Assembly (NCBI GenBank): GCA_963773335.1
Contig: CAVZAT010000002.1
Span: 434,001-498,000, forward strand
Direction: 5' to 3'
DNA length: 64,000 nucleotides
Origin: UBA4742 sp963773335
Lineage (GTDB): Bacteria > Actinomycetota > Acidimicrobiia > Acidimicrobiales > Acidimicrobilacustridaceae
Made by a program: the position numbers and the translations under genes. This document shows, piece after piece, positions 46,699 to 54,644 of this stretch. The notes below the pieces were generated by a model. It worked only from the letters and a program-made list of their open reading frames with translations, made no database searches and was not told the DNA's origin. How positions within the stretch are numbered: the stretch's first letter is position 1; each line of letters opens with the position of its first letter.

Positions 46699-47154
46699 AT
46701 GACCGACCTGCCCGAAGAACCCTCCGCCGACGCGGCGATCGAGTCGGTCGATGACGTCCTCCCTGCCGGCGCGGGCTTCGACATGGGGTCGCTGCTCGAG
46801 CAGGCCATGGAGATGCAACAGCAGCTCCTGGCTGCCCAGGCCTCGGCGGCCGAGGCGGTGGTCGAGGGCCATGCCGGCGGGGGCGTCGTCACGGTCCGGG
46901 TGACCGGCGGGCTGGTGTTCCAGTCCGTCACCATCGCGCCTGAAGCGGTCGATCCCGATGACGTCGAGCTGTTGCAGGACCTGATCCTGGCCGCGCTCCA
47001 CGACGCCACCGACCAGATCACTCAGCTGCAGCAGTCGTCCATGGGAGGCCTCGATCTGGGCGCCATGGGGGGCGCGCTCGGTCTGGGAGGCGGACTCGGC
47101 GGCGACGGATTCGAGGACGACGACGCGGACGACGACGCCGGTGGCTCGGCGTGA
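46699..47154 (+). CDS. YbaB/EbfC nucleoid-associated protein
   Basis: A 151-residue protein with the YbaB fold: helix LLEQAMEMQQQLLAAQASAA, strands VEGHAGGGVVTVRVTGGLVF, and PEAVDPDDVELLQDLILAAL. Non-specific DNA-binding dimers usually encoded between dnaX and recR, as here. The N-terminal acidic leader and the C-terminal Gly/Asp-rich tail (GALGLGGGLGGDGFEDDDAD) make it longer than the usual 105 residues. Its stop overlaps the recR GTG (GTGA). Confidence 0.88.
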   Translation: MTDLPEEPSADAAIESVDDVLPAGAGFDMGSLLEQAMEMQQQLLAAQASAAEAVVEGHAGGGVVTVRVTGGLVFQSVTIAPEAVDPDDVELLQDLILAALHDATDQITQLQQSSMGGLDLGAMGGALGLGGGLGGDGFEDDDADDDAGGSA

Positions 47155-47759
47155 GCACCTACGCGGCGCCGGTCCAGGACCTGATCGACGAGCTCGGCCG
47201 GTTGCCTGGCGTGGGTCCCAAGTCGGCCCAACGCATCGCTTTCCACCTGCTCAAGGCGCCGGCCGCGGACGCCGCCCGGCTGTCGCGGGCCATCATCGAA
47301 GCCAAGGACAAGGTCACCTTCTGCACGCGATGCTTCAACATCGCCGAGGGGGGTGAGTGCAGCATCTGCACCGACGCCCGGCGCGACCCCACCGTGATCT
47401 GCGTGGTCGAGGAGTCACGAGACATCGTCTCGGTGGAGAAGACGGGAGAGTTCCACGGCCGCTACCACGTGCTCCAGGGGGCCATCAGCCCCATCGAGGG
47501 GGTGGGCCCCGATCAGCTGCGGGTCCGGGAACTGCTGGCCCGCCTCGACGACGAGGGCGTGACCGAGATCATCCTGTGCACCAACCCCAACCTGGAGGGC
47601 GAGGCCACCGCCATGTACCTGAGCCGGCTCATCCAGCCCCTGGGGGTCAAGGTCACACGCATCGCCAGCGGGTTGCCGGTGGGTGGTGACCTGGAGTACG
47701 CCGACGAGCTCACCCTGGGTCGCGCCCTGGAGGGCCGCCGCGAGGTGAGCGCCGACTGA
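47151..47759 (+). CDS. recR: Recombination protein RecR
   Basis: A 202-residue full-length RecR. HhH motif LIDELGRLPGVGPKSAQRIA; C4 zinc finger CTRCFNIAEGGECSICTD; Toprim segment ICVVEESRDIVSVEKTGEFH and TNPNLEGEATAMYLSRLIQP; C-terminal ITRIASGLPVGGDLEYAD-like end. With RecF and RecO it loads RecA at gaps. GTG 47151 overlaps the ybaB stop, so the two are translationally coupled. Confidence 0.95.
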   Translation: MSTYAAPVQDLIDELGRLPGVGPKSAQRIAFHLLKAPAADAARLSRAIIEAKDKVTFCTRCFNIAEGGECSICTDARRDPTVICVVEESRDIVSVEKTGEFHGRYHVLQGAISPIEGVGPDQLRVRELLARLDDEGVTEIILCTNPNLEGEATAMYLSRLIQPLGVKVTRIASGLPVGGDLEYADELTLGRALEGRREVSAD

Positions 47760-47835
47760 GTCGATGGCCACGGGACGGCCGATACCGTCCTGACGCGGGT
47801 TCGGCTGCCGCGGCGTGAAGGTGCGGGCCCGACGA

Positions 47836-49017
47836 TCAGATGGTGCGGACCAGGATGGCGTCGCCCTGCCCGCCCCCGCCGCACAGCGCGGCGGCCCCCA
47901 GCCCGCCCCCACGGCGAGCCAGCTCGTGGAGGATGTGCAAGGTGATGCGGGTGCCGGACATGCCCACCGGGTGACCCAGGGCGATGGCCCCACCGTTCAC
48001 GTTGGTGACCTCGGCGGTGATGCCCAGGTGGTCGATGGACGCGACCCCGACGGCGGCGAACGCCTCGTTCAGCTCGAACAGGTCGATGTCGTCGACGGCG
48101 ATGCCGGCCCGCTCGGCTGCCTGCTGGATGGCGCGGGCCGGTTGGGTCAGCAGGGACGCGTCAGGTCCGGCCACCTGGCCGTAACCCACGATCTGGCCCA
48201 GCGGCGTCACGCCCAGCTCCTCGGCCTTGGCCGGGGACATGACGATGACCGCGGCGGCGCCGTCGCTGATCTGCGACGCGTTGCCGGCGGTGATGTTGCC
48301 CGCCTTGTCGAACGCCGGACGCAGCGCGCCCAGCGACTCGGCGGTGGTCTCGGCCCGGACACCCTCGTCGACGGTCACCACCACCGGGTCGCCTCGGCGC
48401 TGGGGCACCTCGACGGGCACGATCTCGGCGTCGAACAGGCCGTCCTTGATGGCCCGGGCGGCTCGTTCGTGGGACTGGTAGGCCAGCTGGTCCTGCGACT
48501 CGCGGTCGAGCCCGGCCGAGGCCGCGTACTTCTCGGTGCCGGCACCCATGGCGCACTGGTCGAAGGCGCAGAACAGGCCGTCGTACATCATCGAATCGAC
48601 CACGGTCTGATCGCCGAGGCGATAGCCGGCCCGGGCCCCGGGCAGGAGGTAGGGGGCGTTGGTCATCGACTCCATGCCGCCGGCCACCACGATGTCGGCA
48701 TCGCCCGCCTGGATGGCCAGATCGGCCAGGTGGATGGCGTTCACACCCGAGAGGCACACCTTGTTGACGGTGGTGGCGGGCACCGTCAGGGGGATGCCGG
48801 CGTTGTGGGCGGCCTGGCGTGCCGTGATCTGGCCGGCGCCGGCCTGGAGGACCTGGCCCATGAACACGTAGTCGACCAGTTCCGGCGCCACCCCGGCCCG
48901 CTCGAGCGCCGCCTTGATGGCCACGCCGCCCAGGTCGGTGGCCGAGAAGGAGGCCAATGCCCCCGACAGCTTGCCGATCGGCGTACGGGCACCGGCGACG
49001 ATCACAGAACCAGCCAT
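47836..49017 (-). CDS. Acetyl-CoA C-acyltransferase (thiolase)
   Basis: A 393-residue thiolase. The nucleophilic Cys is in TTVNKVCLSGVNAIHLAD, the His in NVNGGAIALGHPVGMSGTR and the second Cys in AALCGGGGQGDAILVR. N-terminal start SVIVAGARTPIGKLSGALAS. Degrades or forms acetoacetyl-CoA/3-ketoacyl-CoA. A GAGAGGAA ribosome binding site precedes the ATG. With crotonyl-CoA reductase and methylmalonyl-CoA epimerase nearby, a biosynthetic role feeding the ethylmalonyl-CoA route is plausible, though the genes are on opposite strands. Confidence 0.92.
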   Translation of the reverse strand: MAGSVIVAGARTPIGKLSGALASFSATDLGGVAIKAALERAGVAPELVDYVFMGQVLQAGAGQITARQAAHNAGIPLTVPATTVNKVCLSGVNAIHLADLAIQAGDADIVVAGGMESMTNAPYLLPGARAGYRLGDQTVVDSMMYDGLFCAFDQCAMGAGTEKYAASAGLDRESQDQLAYQSHERAARAIKDGLFDAEIVPVEVPQRRGDPVVVTVDEGVRAETTAESLGALRPAFDKAGNITAGNASQISDGAAAVIVMSPAKAEELGVTPLGQIVGYGQVAGPDASLLTQPARAIQQAAERAGIAVDDIDLFELNEAFAAVGVASIDHLGITAEVTNVNGGAIALGHPVGMSGTRITLHILHELARRGGGLGAAALCGGGGQGDAILVRTI

Positions 49018-49179
49018 GGTGGTGCGTTCCTCTCAGCGGGGCGGCCCGTAGACGAGACGCCGGGTTGGTCGAGCCCCGCCAGTGTAGGGAGTGATTCAGC
49101 CGGGTCGTCAAGCCGTCACCCCGCGATGGCGCCCGCGGGCTCCCGGCGCCGGCTCAGGTGGCTGGGCTCGGGGTCTCGC

Positions 49180-50274
49180 TCAGGAGGCCGACGCCTCTTG
49201 TTCGGGGTCCTCGCCGCTCGATCCCTCGGCGGCGCGACCCACCGCGGCGCGGACCATGCGCAGCAGGGGGTCGCCCTGGACGCCACCGCCGTCGAGGCCG
49301 ACCGAGGCGATCGGCCGGTCCGTCTGAGCGAGCTCGTCATCGCCGTCGGGGCTGGTCGGGCTGGCCTCGTAGCTCGCCCCCCGGTGGACCTGGGGCGGAG
49401 CCGTGGTCAGATCGACCACCGACTGGGCCTGGTCGAGCGCGGCGCCGACGTCGACCGCGGGCGGTCGAGCGCGGATCGCTGTCGATGTGGGCCACCAGCC
49501 GGTCGATCGCGACCTGTAGGTCGTCGCGGGCCGCCAGCAGTCGCAGGTATGTGGACTGCTCGCTCTCACGGATGACCTCGGCCCGCTGCGTGGCCTCGGT
49601 GGTGATCTCGTCGGCCCGCCGTCGGGCTTCGTGCTCGGCCCGCTCCAGCCGGGCGGCCGCCTCGCGCTCGGCCTCGGCGCGGGCCGCGGCCACCTGTGCG
49701 TCCGCTCGCGAGCGGCTCTGGGTGGCCTGTTCGAGCTGGCGTTCGGCCTCCAGGTGCATCTGGTCGGCGTCGGCCTGGGCCGCTGTGCGCAGCGCATCGG
49801 CGTCCTGGCGGGCCTGCGCCAGGGCCTCCTCGCTGGCGGCGTTGGCTTGGGTGCGTACGCCCTCGGCTTCGAGGGCGGCCTGGTTGCGCAGGTTCTCGGC
49901 TTCGAGGGCGGCCTGGTTGCGCAGGTCTCGGCTTCGAGGGCGGCCTGGTTGCGCAGGTCCTCGGCCTCGGCCGTGGCCTGCTTGCGTACGTCTTCGACCT
50001 CCAACTCGGCCCGAGAGCGTACGACGGCGGCGTGACCCTCCGCCTCGGCGCGCACGGCACCCGCGCTGTCGCGGGCGTTCCGCAGAATGGCGGCGATCTC
50101 GTGGCCCATGCGCCCGAACTCGTCGCTGCCGGGCCCAGGCGACGTCGGGGTGCGCAGGGAGTCGGCGATCTCGCTCAGGAACCGGTCGACCGATTCGCAG
50201 TCGTAGCCGTTCTGGGCGAGCCGGAAGCGACGCGCCTCGATCTCCTCGGGAGTCAACGGCACTGCGACATGCAC
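49180..50274 (-). CDS. DivIVA-like coiled-coil protein (frameshifted)
   Basis: An N-terminal DivIVA-type domain (LTPEEIEARRFRLAQNGYDC, ESVDRFLSEIADSLRT) is followed by a long Ala/Glu/Arg coiled coil (EVEDVRKQATAEAEDLRNQA, LEAERQLEQATQSRSRADAQ, EQSTYLRLLAARDDLQVAID) and an acidic tail ending SSGEDPEQEASAS. DivIVA/Wag31 proteins sit at poles and septa and organise cell-wall growth. Frames break near 49926, inside a triple 33-bp repeat where one copy lacks a T, and near 49470. Start GTG 50274 or GTG 50262, the latter better spaced from GGAGG. Confidence 0.78.
   Translation of the reverse strand: MHVAVPLTPEEIEARRFRLAQNGYDCESVDRFLSEIADSLRTPTSPGPGSDEFGRMGHEIAAILRNARDSAGAVRAEAEGHAAVVRSRAELEVEDVRKQATAEAEDLRNQAALEAETCATRPPSKPRTCATRPPSKPRAYAPKPTPPARRPWRRPARTPMRCAQRPRPTPTRCTWRPNASSNRPPRAARERTHRWPRPAPRPSARRPPGWSGPSTKPDGGPTRSPPRPRSGPRSSVRASSPHTCDCWRPATTYRSRSTGWWPTSTAIRARPPAVDVGAALDQAQSVVDLTTAPPQVHRGASYEASPTSPDGDDELAQTDRPIASVGLDGGGVQGDPLLRMVRAAVGRAAEGSSGEDPEQEASAS
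49862..49959 (-). repeat. Triple 33-bp in-gene repeat in the DivIVA-like coiled coil
   Basis: Three consecutive copies of CTCGGCTTCGAGGGCGGCCT+GGTTGCGCAGGTT: 49862-49894, 49895-49926 and 49927-49959. They encode an 11-residue unit of the coiled coil (RNQAALEAEN-like). The middle copy is 32 nt, lacking one T, which causes the frameshift. Confidence 0.85.
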
Positions 50275-50442
50275 CTCCAGGATGGGGTGGCGATCCCCAT
50301 GCGCCCTACAGCCCTAGGCCGTATGACTCAACAGCTTAGATCACGGAGAGGGAGACCTCAACGCCTTCCGTGACGGCTGGCGCGGCCGGGGCGGTGCCGT
50401 CGGGCTGGTAAGGCACAGGTGGGGGAGAGCTAGCTTGGAGCC

Positions 50443-51783
50443 ATGCAGTCGATCCGTGATGCCATCATGGCCGGCGCGCCCGCCGACGAGCTGGCCGCCC
50501 TGCCCCTGCCCGAGTCCTACCGAGCCGCAGTGGTGCTGGCCAGCGAGCAGGAGATGTTCGCCGGGCTGGCATCTTCGGACAAGGACCCGCGCCAGAGCTT
50601 GCACCTCCAGGACGTGGCGGTGCCCGAGCTCGCGCCCGACGAGGCCGTCATCGCCGTCATGGCCAGCTCGATCAACTTCAACACGGTGTGGACCTCCATC
50701 TTCGAGCCGCTGCCCACCTTCGCCTTCCTCGAGCGCCTGGGCCGCGAGAGCTCGTGGGGTGCCCGTCACGACCAGCCGTTCCACGTGGTCGGGTCCGACG
50801 CATCGGGGGTGGTGTTGCGGGTGGGCTCGGCCGTGCGCAACTGGAAGCCCGGCGACCGCATCGTGGTCCATTGCAACTACGTGGACGACCAGGATCCAAC
50901 CGCCCACAACGATTCGATGCTGGCCGCCAACCAGCGCATCTGGGGCTTCGAGTCCAACTACGGCGGTCTGGCCGACCTGGCGCTGGTCAAGGCCAACCAG
51001 CTCATGCCCAAGCCCGGGCACCTCACCTGGGAGGAGTCGGCGGTCAACGCCCTGTGCAACTCCACCAGCTACCGCATGCTGGTCAGCCCCAACGCCGGGG
51101 ACATGAAGCAGGGCGACGCCGTGTTGGTGTGGGGGGCCACCGGCGGGCTCGGTGGCTACGCCGTGCAGTACGTCCTCAACGGGGGCGGAACTCCGGTCGG
51201 CGTCGTCTCCTCGCCCGAGAAGGGCAAGATCCTCGAGGCCATGGGCTGTGAGGCGGTGATCGACCGCAAGGCCGCCGACTACCGGTTCTGGTCCGACGAG
51301 TTCCACCAGGACGAGGCCGAGTGGCGGCGGTTGGGCAAGGACATCCGGTCCCTGATCGGGCGCGACCCCGAGATCGTGTTCGAACACCCCGGTCGCCAGA
51401 CCTTCGGTGCCTCGGTGTTCGTCACCGCTCGCGGCGGCAAGATCGTGACCTGCGCCGCCACCAGCGGCTACATGATCGAATACGACAACCGCCACCTGTG
51501 GATGAAGCTCAAGCGCATCATCAGCTCGCACTTCGCCAACTACGCCGAGGCCTGGGCCGCCAACCAGCTGATCTGCGACGGCAAGATCCAGCCCATCTTG
51601 TCGGCGGTGTTCCCACTCGACCAGGTGGGCGACGCCGCCTACCAGGTGCACCACAACCTGCACGAGGGCAAGATCGGGGTGCTGTGCCTGGCCCCCCAGG
51701 AGGGTCTGGGCGTCGACGACCCCGAATTCCGCCAGCAGGTCGGCGAGGACAAGATCACCCGGTTCCGTACCCACGGCGCATAG
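50443..51783 (+). CDS. ccr: Crotonyl-CoA carboxylase/reductase
   Basis: A 446-residue NADPH-dependent medium-chain dehydrogenase that makes ethylmalonyl-CoA from crotonyl-CoA and CO2. Near the N-terminus VASSINFNTVWTS-like motif (MASSINFNTVWTSIFEPLPT), then HVVGSDASGVVLRVGSAVR, cofactor fold DAVLVWGATGGLGGYAVQYV, and FEHPGRQTFGASVFVTARGG with YDNRHLWMKLKRIISSHFAN, all characteristic of Ccr. Length is exactly the family's. It begins a plus-strand run with the epimerase (15 nt on) and a dienelactone hydrolase. Role: ethylmalonyl-CoA pathway or supply of branched extender units. Confidence 0.93.
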   Translation: MQSIRDAIMAGAPADELAALPLPESYRAAVVLASEQEMFAGLASSDKDPRQSLHLQDVAVPELAPDEAVIAVMASSINFNTVWTSIFEPLPTFAFLERLGRESSWGARHDQPFHVVGSDASGVVLRVGSAVRNWKPGDRIVVHCNYVDDQDPTAHNDSMLAANQRIWGFESNYGGLADLALVKANQLMPKPGHLTWEESAVNALCNSTSYRMLVSPNAGDMKQGDAVLVWGATGGLGGYAVQYVLNGGGTPVGVVSSPEKGKILEAMGCEAVIDRKAADYRFWSDEFHQDEAEWRRLGKDIRSLIGRDPEIVFEHPGRQTFGASVFVTARGGKIVTCAATSGYMIEYDNRHLWMKLKRIISSHFANYAEAWAANQLICDGKIQPILSAVFPLDQVGDAAYQVHHNLHEGKIGVLCLAPQEGLGVDDPEFRQQVGEDKITRFRTHGA

Positions 51784-51798
51784 AGAAAGCAGCCGCCC

Positions 51799-52275
51799 AT
51801 GAGCCCGCTGACCGCCAGGATGCCCGGAGACGACGAAGCCGACCAGGTGGCTTCCGGTTCGGCCGCCGAGGCCGCGCTGCTGACCGAGATCGACCACGTC
51901 GCCATCGCCGTGAACGACCTGGGCGCGGCCATCGACTACTACCGCGAGACGTTCGGGGCCCTGGTCGACCACCGTGAGGTGGTCGACAGCGATGGGGTCG
52001 AGGAGGCGCTGTTGAAGGTGGCCGACTCCTACATCCAGCTGCTCACGCCGACCCGGGACGACTCGCCGGTAGCCAAGTATCTGGAGCGCAAGGGGGAGGG
52101 CCTGCACCACGTCGGCTACCGCGTGCGCGATTGCGCGGTCGCCCTCCAGGCGGTCAAGGACCAGGGCGGCCGGGTCATCGACGAGGCCCCCCGGCCCGGT
52201 TCGCGGGGCACCACCGTGGCCTTCGTGCATCCCAAGACCGCGTTCGGCACGCTCATCGAGCTCGTCCAGGAGTAG
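51799..52275 (+). CDS. mce: Methylmalonyl-CoA/ethylmalonyl-CoA epimerase
   Basis: A 158-residue glyoxalase-fold epimerase. Metal ligands in EIDHVAIAVNDLGAAIDYYR (His), GEGLHHVGYRVRD (His) and FGTLIELVQE (Glu). Interconverts R and S epimers of methylmalonyl- or ethylmalonyl-CoA. It follows ccr by 15 nt, the normal arrangement for the ethylmalonyl-CoA pathway. The first 30 residues (TARMPGDDEADQVASGSAAE) are an extension; a later start is conceivable. Confidence 0.92.
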   Translation: MSPLTARMPGDDEADQVASGSAAEAALLTEIDHVAIAVNDLGAAIDYYRETFGALVDHREVVDSDGVEEALLKVADSYIQLLTPTRDDSPVAKYLERKGEGLHHVGYRVRDCAVALQAVKDQGGRVIDEAPRPGSRGTTVAFVHPKTAFGTLIELVQE

Positions 52276-52280
52276 GCGCC

Positions 52281-52994
52281 GTGGTCACCGAGACGGTCAT
52301 CCTGCCCACCTCCGACGGGGACATGCCAGCGTACGTGGCCAGGCCCGACGGGGCGGTCGCCGGCGCGGTGCTCGTGGTGCAGGAGGCGTTCGGGATCACC
52401 AGCCACATCGAGTCGATCTGTCGGCGCCTGGCCGACGCCGGCTACGTGGCCATCGCCCCGGCCTTCTTCCACCGATCGGGCGGCTCGCCGGTGTTCGACT
52501 ACACCAGCATGGAGTCGCTCCGTCCGGTGATGATGGCGCTCACTGCCGAGGGCATCCGGGCCGACACCGACGCCGCCCTGGGCCATCTGGCATCGCTCGG
52601 CCACACCGGCACCGAAGTGGGCGTAGTCGGGTTCTGCATGGGTGGCAGCATCACCCTGGTCAGCGCGGTCGACCACGCACTGGGGGCGGCGGTCACCTTC
52701 TACGGTGGCGGCGTCACCCAGGGCCGGTTCGGGTTCGAGCCGCTGGTCGAGCAGGCACCACGTCTCCAGACTCCGTGGCTGGGCCTGTTCGGCGACCTCG
52801 ACCAGGGGATCCCGGTTGACGACGTCGAGGCGCTGCGGACCGCGGCGGCCGCCGCCTCGGTCGAGACCGAGATCGTGCGGTACTCCGACGCCGGCCACGG
52901 GTTCAACTGCGACGACCGCGACGCCTACCATCCGCCGTCCGCCGCCGACGCCTGGGACCGCACGCTCGACTGGTTCGCCCGCCACCTCCACTGA
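52281..52994 (+). CDS. Dienelactone hydrolase family protein
   Basis: A 237-residue alpha/beta hydrolase from GTG 52281, 5 nt after the epimerase stop. The nucleophile elbow is GVVGFCMGGSI with Cys, as in true dienelactone hydrolases; the Asp lies in LGLFGDLDQGIP and the His in SDAGHGFNCDDRDAY. The early segment VLVVQEAFGITSHIESICRR carries the conserved Glu. Family members hydrolyse dienelactones in chlorocatechol degradation and other lactones; with no catechol genes nearby the substrate is open. Confidence 0.88.
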   Translation: MVTETVILPTSDGDMPAYVARPDGAVAGAVLVVQEAFGITSHIESICRRLADAGYVAIAPAFFHRSGGSPVFDYTSMESLRPVMMALTAEGIRADTDAALGHLASLGHTGTEVGVVGFCMGGSITLVSAVDHALGAAVTFYGGGVTQGRFGFEPLVEQAPRLQTPWLGLFGDLDQGIPVDDVEALRTAAAAASVETEIVRYSDAGHGFNCDDRDAYHPPSAADAWDRTLDWFARHLH

Positions 52995-53030
52995 GCGCTC
53001 GGGCGGCGGCCGGTCGGCTCGTCAGGCTGA

Positions 53031-53960
53031 TCAGGGAGTGAGCGAGCTGGACGTGCTGGTCGAGGACGACGAGCTGCTCGACGGCGTCGCGTTGATCTGG
53101 GTCTGGAGGCTCTTGATGACCGGCAAGGAGCACACGTTGGACGGCTTGTTCTTGGTGGTCAGGCAGATGGCGGCGGTGATGCCGTTGGCTGCGCCGATGG
53201 CGCCCTTGGCCACCGCGCTGGACGGGTCGTTCATGGCCGCGGCGATCTGGTCCCATGTCTTGCCCTGCAACACCCCTGCGTCATAGGTGGCGCCCGAGAT
53301 CAGGTACTCCCCGTTGAAGTAGACGAACGGGATGGAGCCCGAGGTGCCCGAGACGTAGGGCGAGGTGTCGTAGGTGGCGAAGATCTTCTGGTCGGCGGCC
53401 GAGGGGGTCTCGAGCTTGCCGTTGGTGTTGTCCTGGGTCTCCACACCGGTGAAGTGGATGTAGTCGCTGGTGTAGTTGGATCCGTAGAACGAGAGCGTCT
53501 TGGTCCCCGGGTACTGGTCGGTGGTGGACGAGTTGGTGATCTTGAGCCCGGTGAAGGTACCGAACCGCGACAGGGCGTTGACCATGGCCCAGCGCTCAGT
53601 GGCGCAGTACGGGCAGTACTCGGCGCCGATGTAGAGCACACCCGGCTTGCCGTCCACGGCGATGGACTTGCCGTCGATCGGCTTGGGCAGCCCCACGGTG
53701 GATCCGGCGCCCACGCTGGTGATCACGCTGGTGGGCACCGTGGTCACCTTCTGCACCAGCGAGGCCGAGGCCGTCTTGCGCCCAGTGATGTTGCTGCCGC
53801 TGCCGCCGTTGCTGGAGGCGATGGCGGCGATGACCACCACACCCACGACGACCAGAGCCATGATGCCGATGATCCAGGCCTTGTTGCCGGACTTGCTGGC
53901 GTTGCTGGCGGCTCGGACCCGCGCCGAGGACGAGCGCTTCTTGGACGGACGGTTGCTCAC
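53031..53960 (-). CDS. DUF929 family thioredoxin-like membrane-anchored protein
   Basis: A 309-residue protein with a basic start (KKRSSSARVRAASNASKSGN), one helix (AWIIGIMALVVVGVVVIAAI) and an outer domain with GVLYIGAEYCPYCATERWAM, a CPYC redox motif of the thioredoxin fold. Then FVYFNGEYLISGATYDAGVL and a C-terminal Ser-rich tail. The GTG start overlaps the stop of the DsbB-like gene upstream, so it is probably the oxidant partner that receives electrons from substrates and passes them to the DsbB-like membrane protein. DUF929 is poorly characterised. Confidence 0.82.
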   Translation of the reverse strand: MSNRPSKKRSSSARVRAASNASKSGNKAWIIGIMALVVVGVVVIAAIASSNGGSGSNITGRKTASASLVQKVTTVPTSVITSVGAGSTVGLPKPIDGKSIAVDGKPGVLYIGAEYCPYCATERWAMVNALSRFGTFTGLKITNSSTTDQYPGTKTLSFYGSNYTSDYIHFTGVETQDNTNGKLETPSAADQKIFATYDTSPYVSGTSGSIPFVYFNGEYLISGATYDAGVLQGKTWDQIAAAMNDPSSAVAKGAIGAANGITAAICLTTKNKPSNVCSLPVIKSLQTQINATPSSSSSSSTSTSSSLTP

Positions 53961-54541
53961 GCGGCACCTACCAGTTCGTGTTCAGGGAGAGGATCGTCGT
54001 AGCGGTCGGGATCGGTGGCCCGCGACACCAGCACCATGGTGATGATCCAGCAGGAGGCGGCCAGCGACATGAAGGGCAGGGACACGAAGCCGAACTCCCA
54101 CACGTAGCGGGTGGTGCACGGCACCAGCGTCGTGCAGAACGACTGCTGGGCGGGGTAGGCCTGGAGCTGGGTGTGGTAGCTGGCGATGAGCGCTCCGATG
54201 AGGGCCACCGGCACCACGTAGGTCCACACCTGACGATCGCGCCGCAGCGCCGCCACCAGCAAGACGATGGCAAAGGGATAGAGACAGATGCGCTGGGCCC
54301 AGCACAGCTCGCAGGGCACGAAGTTGGCCACCTGCGAGTAGTAGAGGCTGCCACCCATGGTCACCGCGGCCACGATCCAGCCCAGCCACAGCGCGATCGA
54401 GCCCAGGTCCTCGAAGAGCGCGCCCGTGGCCGAGTCGGGACGGAAGTGGCGCACGACGGCCAGCACCACCACGGTGAGCGTGCCGGCCCAGGTCAGCAGG
54501 CTCAACGACGCGAAGATGTGCGACATCGTGGGTGTGGTCAT
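53957..54541 (-). CDS. DsbB/BdbC-like disulfide bond formation membrane protein
   Basis: A 194-residue protein with about five helices. Two redox pairs mark the DsbB/BdbC family: NFVPCELCWAQRICLYP (CELC) and QQSFCTTLVPCTTRYVWEFG (C-x5-C), the first at a membrane edge and the second in the outer loop. The helix LWLGWIVAAVTMGGSLYYSQ precedes. It reoxidises a thioredoxin-like partner using quinone. Its stop overlaps the start of the DUF929 gene, which carries a CPYC thioredoxin-like motif, so the two form a disulfide-forming couple for exported proteins. Confidence 0.85.
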   Translation of the reverse strand: MTTPTMSHIFASLSLLTWAGTLTVVVLAVVRHFRPDSATGALFEDLGSIALWLGWIVAAVTMGGSLYYSQVANFVPCELCWAQRICLYPFAIVLLVAALRRDRQVWTYVVPVALIGALIASYHTQLQAYPAQQSFCTTLVPCTTRYVWEFGFVSLPFMSLAASCWIITMVLVSRATDPDRYDDPLPEHELVGAA

Positions 54542-54644
54542 AGGACCGCGGAAGCGTAGTGAACATCCCTCGCGACACTGGCGCGCGGCAGAAAATCTCG
54601 CGTGGTGTTTGCTTGGGCGGCGCCGAGGGTGCGGCTGCAGGCGG

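Noticed and set aside
50341..52230. 629-codon minus-strand open frame
   Set aside because: A Val/His/Gly-rich shadow of ccr and the epimerase, both with unmistakable motifs on the plus strand.
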